A DNA stretch of 13,523 nt from contig JAIORR010000309.1 in the NCBI GenBank assembly GCA_021108055.1, positions 1 to 13,523 on the forward strand, read 5' to 3'. The notes under the pieces are model-generated. The model searched no databases. It was not told the DNA's origin and worked only from the letters and a program-made list of their open reading frames with translations. The number at the start of each line of letters is the position of its first letter. Position 1 is the stretch's first letter. Shown here in pieces: positions 1 to 6,937 of this stretch. Source of the DNA: Candidatus Cloacimonadota bacterium (lineage in GTDB: Bacteria; Cloacimonadota; Cloacimonadia; Cloacimonadales; TCS61). Made by a program: the position numbers and the translations under genes.

Positions 1-52
1 GTAAAAAACAATTTTCGTTGTGTATTAGAAAATCTAACCAAGGAGAAAAAAG

Positions 53-607
53 ATGATTAGAAAAATCACAATTACTATTGTAGTAGTTTTTCTTTTGACT
101 TCTCTTTTATGGGGTCTGAAAATAGGTGGGAAAGTACTTCCGGACAAGATGAAAGCAGGCGAAAATGAACTGCTGTTAAATGGAGCAGGGCTGCGGAAAA
201 AGTTGATTATCAAAGTTTATGCCGGAGCTTTATACCTGATGCAGAAAAGCAGCGATGCAAACGCTATCATCGAAGCAGATGAACCGATGACTGTAAAAAT
301 GCATTTTATCTACAAAGCAGTAGCTCCCGAAAAACTTATCGATGCCTGGAATACCGGATTCGATAAAAGCGATATAGCTGACCTGCAGGAAGAAATTAAA
401 ACATTTAATTCCTACTTCACGGAAGATGCAAAAAAAGATGATGTATATGATATAATCTATGTTCCGGAAGAAGGTACAAGCGTTTATATGAATAACGAAT
501 TGAAGGGAACAATTTCGGGACTGGAATTTAAAAAAGCAGTTTTTTCTATCTGGCTGGGAGAACAAACCGAACTTCCAAAACTGAAGAAAGCAATGCTGGG
601 AGAATAA
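53..607 (+). CDS. Exported chalcone isomerase-like domain protein
   Basis: This 184-residue protein starts with a Sec-type signal or anchor (basic RK at 3-4, then a hydrophobic stretch at about 5-21). The rest is one domain that reads like the bacterial chalcone isomerase-like family: the start of the mature part (GLKIGGKVLPDK), a strand with KVYAGALYL at about 53-61, and a late GISGLEFKKAVFSIWLG-like segment where the family ends. Bacterial members are exported proteins of unknown function. Known flavonoid chemistry should not be assumed, because the fold is also used for fatty-acid binding. AAGGAG at 40-45, seven bases before ATG, supports the start. The gene appears to stand alone, with 64 bases before the next small gene. 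Family assignment is by eye from motifs, and the function is unknown. Confidence 0.8.
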   Translation: MIRKITITIVVVFLLTSLLWGLKIGGKVLPDKMKAGENELLLNGAGLRKKLIIKVYAGALYLMQKSSDANAIIEADEPMTVKMHFIYKAVAPEKLIDAWNTGFDKSDIADLQEEIKTFNSYFTEDAKKDDVYDIIYVPEEGTSVYMNNELKGTISGLEFKKAVFSIWLGEQTELPKLKKAMLGE

Positions 608-671
608 ATAATTAATTCGGGAATGTTGCGTATCTATTATCTTTTAGAAAAAAATATCCAAAGGAAATAAT

Positions 672-842
672 ATGAAAACCATACGGTGTCGAACCTGCGG
701 GAAAATGATCAGTTCCCGTGCAAAACGCTGTAAATATTGCGGTACTGTTTTAAAATTATCTCCTATAACTATCCTGATCATCCTGTCATTTATTATCTTC
801 ATTGCCGGTATAGTAATAGTAGGAATCCTGCAAGCAGGATAA
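672..842 (+). CDS. Zinc-ribbon plus single-membrane-helix microprotein (56 aa)
   Basis: This short gene encodes 56 residues. The N-terminal part has two CxxC knuckles, CRTC at 6-9 and CKYC at 20-23 (each followed by G), spaced as in a zinc ribbon. A Lys-bearing linker follows, then one strongly hydrophobic helix (about 31-52, rich in Ile, Leu and Val). AAGGA at 661-665 lies six bases before the ATG. The pairing of two complete CxxC motifs with a clean helix argues for a real gene. The protein would sit in the inner membrane with its metal-binding head probably in the cytoplasm. Similar zinc-ribbon/TM microproteins occur widely without known function. Its last codons form the stem of a probable terminator. 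An overlapping longer reading frame (737-919) is judged a shadow. Confidence 0.72.
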   Translation: MKTIRCRTCGKMISSRAKRCKYCGTVLKLSPITILIILSFIIFIAGIVIVGILQAG

Positions 843-850
843 TTTTTATA
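825..850 (+). terminator. Probable intrinsic terminator overlapping the microprotein stop codon
   Basis: ATCCTGC (825-831) and GCAGGAT (834-840) are perfect inverted repeats around AA. In practice this would be a six-base-pair stem with a CAAG loop, followed at once by AATTTTTATAA. The stem is made of the last codons of the zinc-ribbon gene and the first base of its stop codon. The stem is short, so efficiency may be modest. Confidence 0.5.
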
Positions 851-973
851 ACTTTGATGTTTAAAAAGACTTGTCAGGATTTTATTCGATTTTACTTTCG
901 GAAACATAATAAATTATAAGTATTATTTTAGAGAATAGTTTCTTTAATAATAATAAAACAAAGGTGTAATTAT

Positions 974-1714
974 ATGAAAATTAATTTTTCTTACCTATCC
1001 AAAAAGGGATTAAAAAGTTCCGTAAATCAAGATAATATTACTGTTCCTCTTTCACAATATAATACACAAAAAAAAGGCTGGCTCTTTATTGTCTGTGATG
1101 GAGTTGGCGGCTATCCTGGTGGAGATATTGCCAGCAAGATGTGTAGTGAAATGATGCTGAAAGACTACTATGAAGCAGACAAGATCGATAACATTCCCCG
1201 GTGGTTTGATAATGAGATCGAAAAGATAAATAAAATTATTCACGATAAGGGAAGTAAGGATAAAAAATTAACGAATATGTCAACAACGATGGTCAGTTTG
1301 CTTTTGAAAGATGACCAGGCTTATATTCACAACGTGGGAGACAGCCGTGTTTATATTTTCACAGAAGACAAATTGAAACAGATCACAGAAGATCACTCGG
1401 TTGTATGGGATCATTACCAGCAGGGAATTATAACAAAAGATGAGATAATAAACAGCAATATAAAGCATTTGCTAACAGAAGCAATTGGGTTGAAATCGGA
1501 ATTGAAAATAAACAAATATACTATTCCACTTCCAAAAGAATATACTTTTCTGCTTTGCTCAGATGGACTTACCGATGTTACTATTGATAGTAAGATCGAA
1601 GATATAATCCGAACTACACCCGATCTTCAAAGAAGTGTTGAACACCTTTATCAATTGGCTTTAGGAAACAGTTCACGCGATGATGTAACATTGATATGTT
1701 TAAAGAACATATAA
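974..1714 (+). CDS. PP2C-family serine/threonine protein phosphatase
   Basis: This is a 246-residue soluble PPM/PP2C phosphatase, the usual length for bacterial Stp/PrpC enzymes, which remove phosphate from Ser/Thr using two metal ions. The family motifs appear in order: NQD at 18-20, the metal-binding CDGVGG at 41-46 (D42), MSTT at 102-105 in place of the usual GTT, GDSRVYIF at 122-129, the metal ligand in CSDGLTD at 195-201 (D197), and RDDVTLI at 235-241 (D236). All metal-coordinating aspartates are present, so it should be active. No partner Ser/Thr kinase of the Hanks type lies beside it; the small kinase-fold gene at 9605 is far away and of another type. AAGGTG lies about nine bases before the ATG. 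It is probably monocistronic. Confidence 0.93.
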   Translation: MKINFSYLSKKGLKSSVNQDNITVPLSQYNTQKKGWLFIVCDGVGGYPGGDIASKMCSEMMLKDYYEADKIDNIPRWFDNEIEKINKIIHDKGSKDKKLTNMSTTMVSLLLKDDQAYIHNVGDSRVYIFTEDKLKQITEDHSVVWDHYQQGIITKDEIINSNIKHLLTEAIGLKSELKINKYTIPLPKEYTFLLCSDGLTDVTIDSKIEDIIRTTPDLQRSVEHLYQLALGNSSRDDVTLICLKNI

Positions 1715-1780
1715 CGATCCTATAAATAAACTAAAATTGCATTAGATAAACAGGATATATCTGGAAAAATGGAGTCATAA

Positions 1781-2227
1781 ATGAATAATGGGATCATTCT
1801 CAATAATAGAGTATTGGATATTGTTTTTGTTGCACTGGTAGTAGCCCAGGTTCTTAAAGTTATCATTTCTCTTTTTGTAGAAAAAAGAATAAATTTCAGG
1901 AAATTTCTGGATACCGGCAGTATGCCCAGTTCACATACGGCTTCAGTTTGTTCACTTGCAACGGCAACCGGATTGCAGGAAGGTGTTCAATCTATTTATT
2001 TTGCCATAACCATTGTGTTTGCCATAGTTGTGATGTATGATGCCACAGGAGTTCGAAGAGCTGTCGGGAAACAGGCGGTAGTTTTGAATAAGATCATAGA
2101 GAATATCCACAGAAAAGAAGGTTATTCCATTATCGAAGAAAACCTGAAAGAACTTCTTGGACACACTCCGCTGGAAGTTTTCGGTGGTGCCGTTCTTGGA
2201 GTTCTTATCGCTTTAATTTTGTATTAA
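1781..2227 (+). CDS. Divergent PAP2-family (DUF212) membrane protein
   Basis: This 148-residue protein belongs to the DUF212 family, annotated as divergent PAP2 or acid phosphatase/vanadium-haloperoxidase-related (YuiD-like in Bacillus). Family signatures are GSMPSSHTA at 46-54, MYDATGVRRAVGKQA at 85-99 and LLGHTPLEVFGGAVLG at 125-140. Hydrophobic segments lie at about 12-32, 72-88 and 132-147, so it is an inner-membrane protein. The SSH and GHT motifs recall the phosphate-binding histidines of PAP2 enzymes, but no substrate is established for this family. The length is typical. GGAG at 1771-1774 precedes the ATG by six bases. It converges on the DUF299 gene with 61 bases between the stops. 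Confidence 0.9.
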   Translation: MNNGIILNNRVLDIVFVALVVAQVLKVIISLFVEKRINFRKFLDTGSMPSSHTASVCSLATATGLQEGVQSIYFAITIVFAIVVMYDATGVRRAVGKQAVVLNKIIENIHRKEGYSIIEENLKELLGHTPLEVFGGAVLGVLIALILY

Positions 2228-2288
2228 TTATAACCTGGAATTCAATTTATTCATAAAAGACCAGTATATCTTCTATTTTAATAAATAC

Positions 2289-3125
2289 TTATTCCAGATC
2301 GATATTCCCGCCATCTGCTTCATCTGACTGATTAACTCTGGCAAGTGCAATGATCTCGGAAGCTATTTCCTCGATCGATTTATTGGTTACATCTATAATA
2401 GACCATTTTGGCTGATTATTATAAAGTCTGCTCGCGTATAATAATTCTTTTCTAACATAATCGTACGTAGAATAATCACCTGTTGATTCTTTCAGACGCT
2501 TATTACGAACACTACGTAACTCAGACAGTCTCTTTGCATTCGTAGTTAAACAAAAAACACGTTCCGGAGGAATATCATATAATGAACCTGGAAGTTCCAT
2601 ATTCAAAATAACAGGTACATTAGCAACAAGCCAGCGTTTGAAAGCAAGATAAACGCTCAGTGGAGTTTTGAACGTTCTTGAAATCCCGATCAATACGATC
2701 TCTGCTTTATAAAGTTCGTTTGTGCGAAGTCCATCATCATGTTTAAAGGCAAAATTCATTGTTTCCACACGCCTGAAATATTCTTCATTAAGATGATCGA
2801 ATAAACCGGGTTTCTCGGATGGAGAGATTGAAAGCAGAAGTGACAAACGTGATAACAGTGGTCCCATCAGATCTATACTTTCGACATTATTCAATCTTGT
2901 TTGGCGAACCATAAAATCTCGCATCGAATCTGAAACCATAGTATGAACAATGATGCCCCCTGCCTTAGCAGCTTCCTTTACTATTTCTTTTATCTTCTCT
3001 TTTGTTTTAATACCGGGTCTGCGTTTATACATTATTGCTGCTCCCGGAAATTGGACCAGTGCAGCATTTAGAGTAAGTTCCGCTGTTTTTCCCGTACTAT
3101 CTGAAACTATGAAAACATAATTCAT
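2289..3125 (-). CDS. Pyruvate phosphate dikinase / PEP synthase regulatory protein (DUF299, kinase-pyrophosphorylase)
   Basis: This 278-residue cytoplasmic enzyme is a member of the DUF299 family. Members inactivate PEP synthase or pyruvate phosphate dikinase by ADP-dependent phosphorylation of an active-site threonine, and reactivate it by phosphate-dependent pyrophosphorolysis. The N-terminal signature SDSTGKTAE is at 8-16, IDLMGPLL at 84-91, and the P-loop GISRTFKT at 147-154 runs into PLSVYLA. The length is full for the family. The target dikinase is not in the window, so I cannot tell whether this is the PpsR-like or the PDRP1-like form. AAAGGAG lies five bases before the ATG on the minus strand. 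The acidic tail after about 265 is variable in this family. It transcribes away from the gene-free region. Confidence 0.95.
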   Translation of the reverse strand: MNYVFIVSDSTGKTAELTLNAALVQFPGAAIMYKRRPGIKTKEKIKEIVKEAAKAGGIIVHTMVSDSMRDFMVRQTRLNNVESIDLMGPLLSRLSLLLSISPSEKPGLFDHLNEEYFRRVETMNFAFKHDDGLRTNELYKAEIVLIGISRTFKTPLSVYLAFKRWLVANVPVILNMELPGSLYDIPPERVFCLTTNAKRLSELRSVRNKRLKESTGDYSTYDYVRKELLYASRLYNNQPKWSIIDVTNKSIEEIASEIIALARVNQSDEADGGNIDLE

Positions 3126-3275
3126 CTCATCTCCTTTATGCCATATATCATACTGAAAAAAATATGTTCTTCAAAAATCCTTTTTCAAGTTGCAATCATT
3201 AAAAATTCAATATACTAATCAAGTTTTTTTTGGATTAATTCATTAACTACCAATTTTTTCTTAATCTTCATATTA

Positions 3276-3366
3276 ACCACCTGCTTTTTAACCTGCCTGC
3301 CCCATGAAATCTTTCTTTATTTCATTAGGGTGAAACCTAACCTGTTTAACCGGGTTAACTGGTGGT
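3276..3366. repeat. Nested inverted repeats, possible structured RNA or palindromic element
   Basis: ACCACC (3276-3281) can pair with GGTGGT (3361-3366), and just inside, TTAACC (3288-3293) with GGTTAA (3353-3358). At the centre CCC-ATGAAAT (3301-3310) pairs with ATTTCAT-TA-GGG (3319-3330), with a two-base bulge and an eight-base pyrimidine loop. The sequence TTAACC-G-GGTTAA (3346-3358) is also a near-perfect local palindrome, so two folds compete. The nesting is seen directly. Whether it is an RNA, a regulatory leader or a dispersed palindrome cannot be told from one copy. Confidence 0.5.
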
Positions 3367-3416
3367 AAAGAACCTCGCTGTCCGAACGGTTTTAACTGTT
3401 CCCCGCATATACATCC

Positions 3417-3444
3417 TCGAGTTGATTTACAAGAATCGACTCGA
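3417..3444. repeat. Eleven-base-pair inverted repeat (hairpin)
   Basis: TCGAGTTGATT (3417-3427) pairs with AATCGACTCGA (3434-3444) through eleven pairs, one of them a wobble, around the loop TACAAG. It resembles in size and in its CGAGTT/ACTCG core the hairpin at 13466-13492 near the end of the window. No T-run follows it, so it is not a standard terminator. Confidence 0.5.
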
Positions 3445-3631
3445 AACTGTAATTCGTGGGTTTATAATCGATTTTTTACAATGCTTATTGAAACCAAGCG
3501 AATTGCTTATTTTTTACGTGGAATACCTGATTAAATTATTTTTCATTGACAAAGGACTTGAATTATTAAATTTCAAAAGAGAAATAAAATATTTATGAAT
3601 TGTAAAATTTATGAATTAAAATGGGGTTAAG

Positions 3632-4738
3632 ATGAAAAAAATCATTTTTCTGTTTTTTCTTTTTTTCACCTGTCTTCTTTTCTCCGAGGATATTCTGTTT
3701 GAAGTAAATGACATCCCAAACGATGATGGTTCTGCATTGCAATTACGCTGGAATGCATCTAATATCTCTGCAGAAAAAATCGTTATTGAAAGAAAAGATA
3801 ATGGCGGAAAGCCGACCTTTGTTCTGGAAACTGATAAATCTACAGGCGAATTCGTTGATGGAACAGAGATTTCCACAGGTATTGAATATTCCTACAAACT
3901 GACTGCGTATAACGAAAATAATGAGATCCTTGCCACAGCTAATTCGGTTACCTTCTCTAAAGCTCAATGGTTTAATTTTAAAAAACTATCTCTATTGATC
4001 ATGAGTTTGATCATGATAATCTCCATCGTATATTACATTTACTCGGCAAGAAGCGGTAAAGAGCTTTACATACGCAAGATTGCAGGACTGGAATCGATGG
4101 ATGAATCTGTGGGACGAGCAACTGAGATGGGCAGGCCTATCCTTTTTATTCCGGGAACACTCGACCTGGATGATATGCAGACGATTGCAGGTCTTACATT
4201 ACTGGGAAGATTAGCACAGAAAGCTGCTGAATATGAAGCAGATATCATCGTACCGGTTTGCCGTTCAATGGTACTTTCCACTGCAAAAGAAGTAGTGAAA
4301 GAAGCTTATCTGAAAGCCGGACGACCGGATGCATATAAACCGGATTCTGTATTTTATCTCACAGACGACCAGTTTGGTTTCGTTGCAGGAGTGGATGGGA
4401 TCATCATCCGAGAAAAACCTGCAGCTAATTTCTTTCTTGGTGCATTTTATGCAGAATCCCTCATCCTTGCAGAAACAGGTTTTTCCAGTGGAGCCATCCA
4501 GACCGCCGGAACTGCAATGCCAAGCCAGTTACCATTCTTTGTGGTTGCCTGCGATTATACTTTGATAGGAGAGGAACTATTTGCAGCTTCTGCCTATCTA
4601 TCCAAAGAACCGCATCAACTGGGAAGTCTTAAAGGACAGGACATGGGAAAAGCTGTTTTTGTGATAGCTCTTGTAATCGGCATAATCCTAGAAATCTCAG
4701 GTATTCATTTCTTGAAAGATTTTCTAACAATACATTAA
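3632..4738 (+). CDS. FN3-like plus DUF6754 membrane protein, first gene of a membrane cassette
   Basis: This 368-residue protein has a signal peptide (about 1-18), an exported fibronectin-III-like beta domain (about 21-108; conserved RW at 39-40, YSYKLTAYNE at 86-95) and a membrane helix at about 117-137. A large domain at about 140-335 follows, then a final hydrophobic helix at about 340-358. The middle domain matches what I know as DUF6754, including SMVLSTAKEVVKEAYLKAGRPDAY at about 212-235 (the most conserved part) and the Gly-rich VAGVDGIIIREKPAANFFLG region. Family function is not known. The topology suggests an FN3 head in the periplasm and the DUF6754 part in the cytoplasm. The gene leads a run with three more membrane proteins, nine bases from the next one. 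The ribosome site before the ATG is weak (GGGG at about 3621-3625). Confidence 0.85.
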   Translation: MKKIIFLFFLFFTCLLFSEDILFEVNDIPNDDGSALQLRWNASNISAEKIVIERKDNGGKPTFVLETDKSTGEFVDGTEISTGIEYSYKLTAYNENNEILATANSVTFSKAQWFNFKKLSLLIMSLIMIISIVYYIYSARSGKELYIRKIAGLESMDESVGRATEMGRPILFIPGTLDLDDMQTIAGLTLLGRLAQKAAEYEADIIVPVCRSMVLSTAKEVVKEAYLKAGRPDAYKPDSVFYLTDDQFGFVAGVDGIIIREKPAANFFLGAFYAESLILAETGFSSGAIQTAGTAMPSQLPFFVVACDYTLIGEELFAASAYLSKEPHQLGSLKGQDMGKAVFVIALVIGIILEISGIHFLKDFLTIH

Positions 4739-4747
4739 GGTATAAAT

Positions 4748-5443
4748 ATGAAAAGAAAAATTCCACTTGTAATAACGTTTATAGTAGGAATAGTAGTAAT
4801 TATTTCCGAATTTATCCCTCATAAACCTTTCGGGCGGATATCAGGTGAATTAGAGAACTGGTATCTGATAATTGCAGGTTTTGCTATCATTCTGGGACAA
4901 ATGAATTTATTTAAAGTTAACCTGTTCAAAATTCGGTATAAACAAAAGAACTGGCAGTTTTATATTATCACACTTATCAGTTTTATTATAATGGTTTCTT
5001 GCGGACTTTTCTGGGGTACAGAGAACAATCCCGGTTTATTCGGTAATGCCGAAAGCATTACATCGGTTGTCGGGTCCAAACCGTTTGATTATCTTTTTGA
5101 TAATATCTACCAGCATTTACAGGCAACTATGTTCTCTCTTCTCGCTTTCTTTATTGCTTCTGCTGCATACAGGGCTTTTATTGCCAGAACCCTTGAATCT
5201 AACCTTCTATTGATAGCTGCCATTCTCGTTATGCTGGGAAACACAAGCCTTGGAAGTTCACTCACCTGCTGGCTGCCGGAAAATCTGAAATTCCTGCATT
5301 TACCAAATATCTCCAGTTTTATTATGAAATTTCCGACCACTGCCGGACAAAGAGCAATTATGATCGGAGCAGGACTTGGAATAATCGGAAGCTCACTTCG
5401 GATAATCCTTGGGATCGAGCGTTCGTATCTGGGAGGTGAATAA
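4748..5443 (+). CDS. Polytopic membrane protein of unknown function (DUF6754 cassette, gene 2)
   Basis: This is a 231-residue integral membrane protein with about six hydrophobic segments, at roughly 5-24, 40-56, 72-90, 125-145, 152-168 and 200-220. I do not recognise a named family. A soluble loop at about 92-122 (GTENNPGLFGNAESITS...) separates the third and fourth helices, and a conserved-looking LPENLKFLHLPN stretch sits at about 175-188. AAGG lies eight bases before the ATG, and the gap after the DUF6754 gene is only nine bases. Its stop codon overlaps the start of the next gene in TAATG, so the two are probably translationally coupled. It is probably an obligate partner of its neighbours; substrate or role is unknown. 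Confidence 0.85.
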   Translation: MKRKIPLVITFIVGIVVIISEFIPHKPFGRISGELENWYLIIAGFAIILGQMNLFKVNLFKIRYKQKNWQFYIITLISFIIMVSCGLFWGTENNPGLFGNAESITSVVGSKPFDYLFDNIYQHLQATMFSLLAFFIASAAYRAFIARTLESNLLLIAAILVMLGNTSLGSSLTCWLPENLKFLHLPNISSFIMKFPTTAGQRAIMIGAGLGIIGSSLRIILGIERSYLGGE

Positions 5444-6282
5444 TGACTGAGAAAATCACCAGAAAACAGATCGATAGAAGATGGATATTTCTTTTTATGT
5501 TCATAGGAGTTGCTCTTCCTTTGATATTCACAATAGGTTTTCCCATCGAAACCAGTGAGAATTCCGAAATTGTTTACGACCTGATAGACAATACTCCATC
5601 AGGATCTAAAGTAATTTTATCCTTCGATTATGACCCTGCCAGTATGCCGGAACTTCATCCGATGGCAGAAGCCGTGATGAGACATTGTTTCCGGAAGAAA
5701 ATAAAAGTAATTGTAACTGCCCTTTGGCCTATGGGTGTGCAGATGGCAGAAGATACGTTCTCACAATTAAAAGCAGATTTCCCTGATGTATCCTATGGAA
5801 GAGACTATGTAAATATGGGTTTTAAGGCAGGAGGAATTGTAACATTGCAAGCAATGGGAAAAAATTTCAGGGAAGTTTTCCCAAAAGATATGAATGGAAC
5901 ACCTATCGATGAACTTCCAATTATGGATGGAATTAATAATTTTAATAACATCAATTTTATTTTAGCATTCTCTGCAGGAGATCCTGGTATTAAACAGTGG
6001 GTGCAGATTGCTCACGATACTTACGGAATAACCGTCTCCGGTGGTGTAACAGGGGTTAGTGCTCCTGCGGTCATTCCTTATGTTAACGAGCAAAAACAAC
6101 TTACGGGGCTTTTAGCCGGTTTGAAAGGTGCTGCCGAGTACGAACGTTTGACAAAAGAACCCGGCAGTGCAACCAAAGGTATGGATGCACAATCTATTGC
6201 ACATATGATAATCATTTTATTTATTGCCATCGGAAATATCAATTACTGGCGTAATAAAGCAAAAGAAAAAAGAGGTGCATAA
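5443..6282 (+). CDS. Double-anchored alpha/beta protein of unknown function (DUF6754 cassette, gene 3)
   Basis: This 279-residue protein has an N-terminal hydrophobic helix at about 14-33, a soluble domain at about 35-245, and a C-terminal helix at about 252-268 ending in a basic tail. The soluble part alternates strands and helices. It has a strand with VILSFDYDP at 57-65, a second strand VIVTALWP at 89-96, and late Gly-rich segments (SGGVTGVSAP at 199-208, GLLAGLKGAAEYE at 222-234). This suggests a Rossmann-like fold, but I see no canonical nucleotide loop. With both ends anchored, the domain should lie on one face of the membrane, most likely the periplasmic face given the basic residues before helix 1 and after helix 2. 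It overlaps both neighbours by one base in TAATG. Confidence 0.85.
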   Translation: MTEKITRKQIDRRWIFLFMFIGVALPLIFTIGFPIETSENSEIVYDLIDNTPSGSKVILSFDYDPASMPELHPMAEAVMRHCFRKKIKVIVTALWPMGVQMAEDTFSQLKADFPDVSYGRDYVNMGFKAGGIVTLQAMGKNFREVFPKDMNGTPIDELPIMDGINNFNNINFILAFSAGDPGIKQWVQIAHDTYGITVSGGVTGVSAPAVIPYVNEQKQLTGLLAGLKGAAEYERLTKEPGSATKGMDAQSIAHMIIILFIAIGNINYWRNKAKEKRGA

Positions 6283-6923
6283 TGGAACATTTCTTTTCAG
6301 TATTAGGAATCTGGCTGGGAGCATTATTCACATTCGCAATTTTCAGCTTCCTCTATAAAGACAACCCTTTCTATAAAGTTGCAGAGCAGATATTCGTCGG
6401 TCTTTCCGCAGGATACTGGTTTGTATATACGATCTTTTTTATTCTTATCCCAAACTTATTCGACCCGATTTCGCAGGATATAGGAGCAAACTGGATAAAA
6501 CTCTTTCCAGCAGCACTGGGCATTATGATGTTGATGAGATTAATACCAAAAACAGAATGGGTGAGCAGGTTCCCGATAGCTTTGATCATTGGAACTACTT
6601 CCGGAATATTTTTCCTCCGGTATTTAAAATCCGATGTTATTAATCAACTCACTGCAACTATGATCAATCCTTTTGCCGGCTCAGATCCGGTAACGATTAT
6701 CGGACAGTTAATGCTCGTTATAGGAACTATCACCGGTGTTATTTATTTTTATTTCAGCAAAAAACACGAAGGAGCATTCGGAGTAACAGCAAAGATCGGT
6801 ATTTATTTTCTGATGATAAGTTTTGGTGCAGCATTCGGTTATACTGCGATGGCACGTATTTCATTACTTATAGGAAGATTACAGTTCCTGCTTGGTGATT
6901 GGCTGGGAATAATTTCTCCATAA
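6282..6923 (+). CDS. Polytopic membrane protein of unknown function (DUF6754 cassette, gene 4)
   Basis: This 213-residue integral membrane protein has about six or seven hydrophobic helices, at roughly 5-24, 36-58, 73-88, 97-113, 136-156, 168-185 and 190-205. No catalytic motif or named family is apparent to me. Among the few polar landmarks are KDNPFYKVAEQIFVGLSAG at about 26-44, which looks like an amphipathic cytoplasmic loop, and IPKTEW at about 88-93. It starts within the stop of gene 3 (TAATG), indicating coupling, and ends 14 bases before the GGDEF sensor. Together with genes 1-3 it would form a membrane complex with one FN3 head and a double-anchored alpha/beta domain. Confidence 0.85.
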   Translation: MEHFFSVLGIWLGALFTFAIFSFLYKDNPFYKVAEQIFVGLSAGYWFVYTIFFILIPNLFDPISQDIGANWIKLFPAALGIMMLMRLIPKTEWVSRFPIALIIGTTSGIFFLRYLKSDVINQLTATMINPFAGSDPVTIIGQLMLVIGTITGVIYFYFSKKHEGAFGVTAKIGIYFLMISFGAAFGYTAMARISLLIGRLQFLLGDWLGIISP

Positions 6924-6937
6924 AAAAAGAGTTCTTT

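Larger units (their letters stand above)
3126..3631. other. Gene-free region of 506 bases with clustered inverted repeats
   Basis: No convincing gene lies here. The first 120 bases hold the ribosome binding site and probable promoter area of the minus-strand DUF299 gene. From 3276 to about 3516 there are several inverted repeats, listed separately, ending in a weak AAGC-GAATT-GCTT hairpin (3496-3508) followed by ATTTTTT. A TTGACA at 3546-3551 could be a -35 element for the downstream operon, but I see no good -10 at the right distance. A possible 78-codon frame (3362-3598) starts with GTG without a ribosome binding site and has noise-like composition. Confidence 0.7.

Noticed and set aside
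737..919. Reading frame overlapping the zinc-ribbon gene
   Set aside because: It lies in another frame of the microprotein, has no ribosome site and no recognisable domain, while the zinc-ribbon frame has both CxxC pairs and a clean helix.
2235..2297. CTGGAAT and ATTCCAG inverted pair between two convergent genes
   Set aside because: Seven bases separated by 49 bases with no T-run is weak; it may be chance.
3362..3598. Possible 78-codon gene in the region before the DUF6754 cassette
   Set aside because: It starts with GTG without a ribosome binding site, the product is a noise-like mix of Ile, Leu and Phe, and it runs through the inverted repeats.
6899..6937. TTG start giving the GGDEF sensor 13 more residues
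   Set aside because: It would overlap the previous gene by 25 bases and put charged residues before the signal peptide; the ATG at 6938 starts a typical signal sequence.
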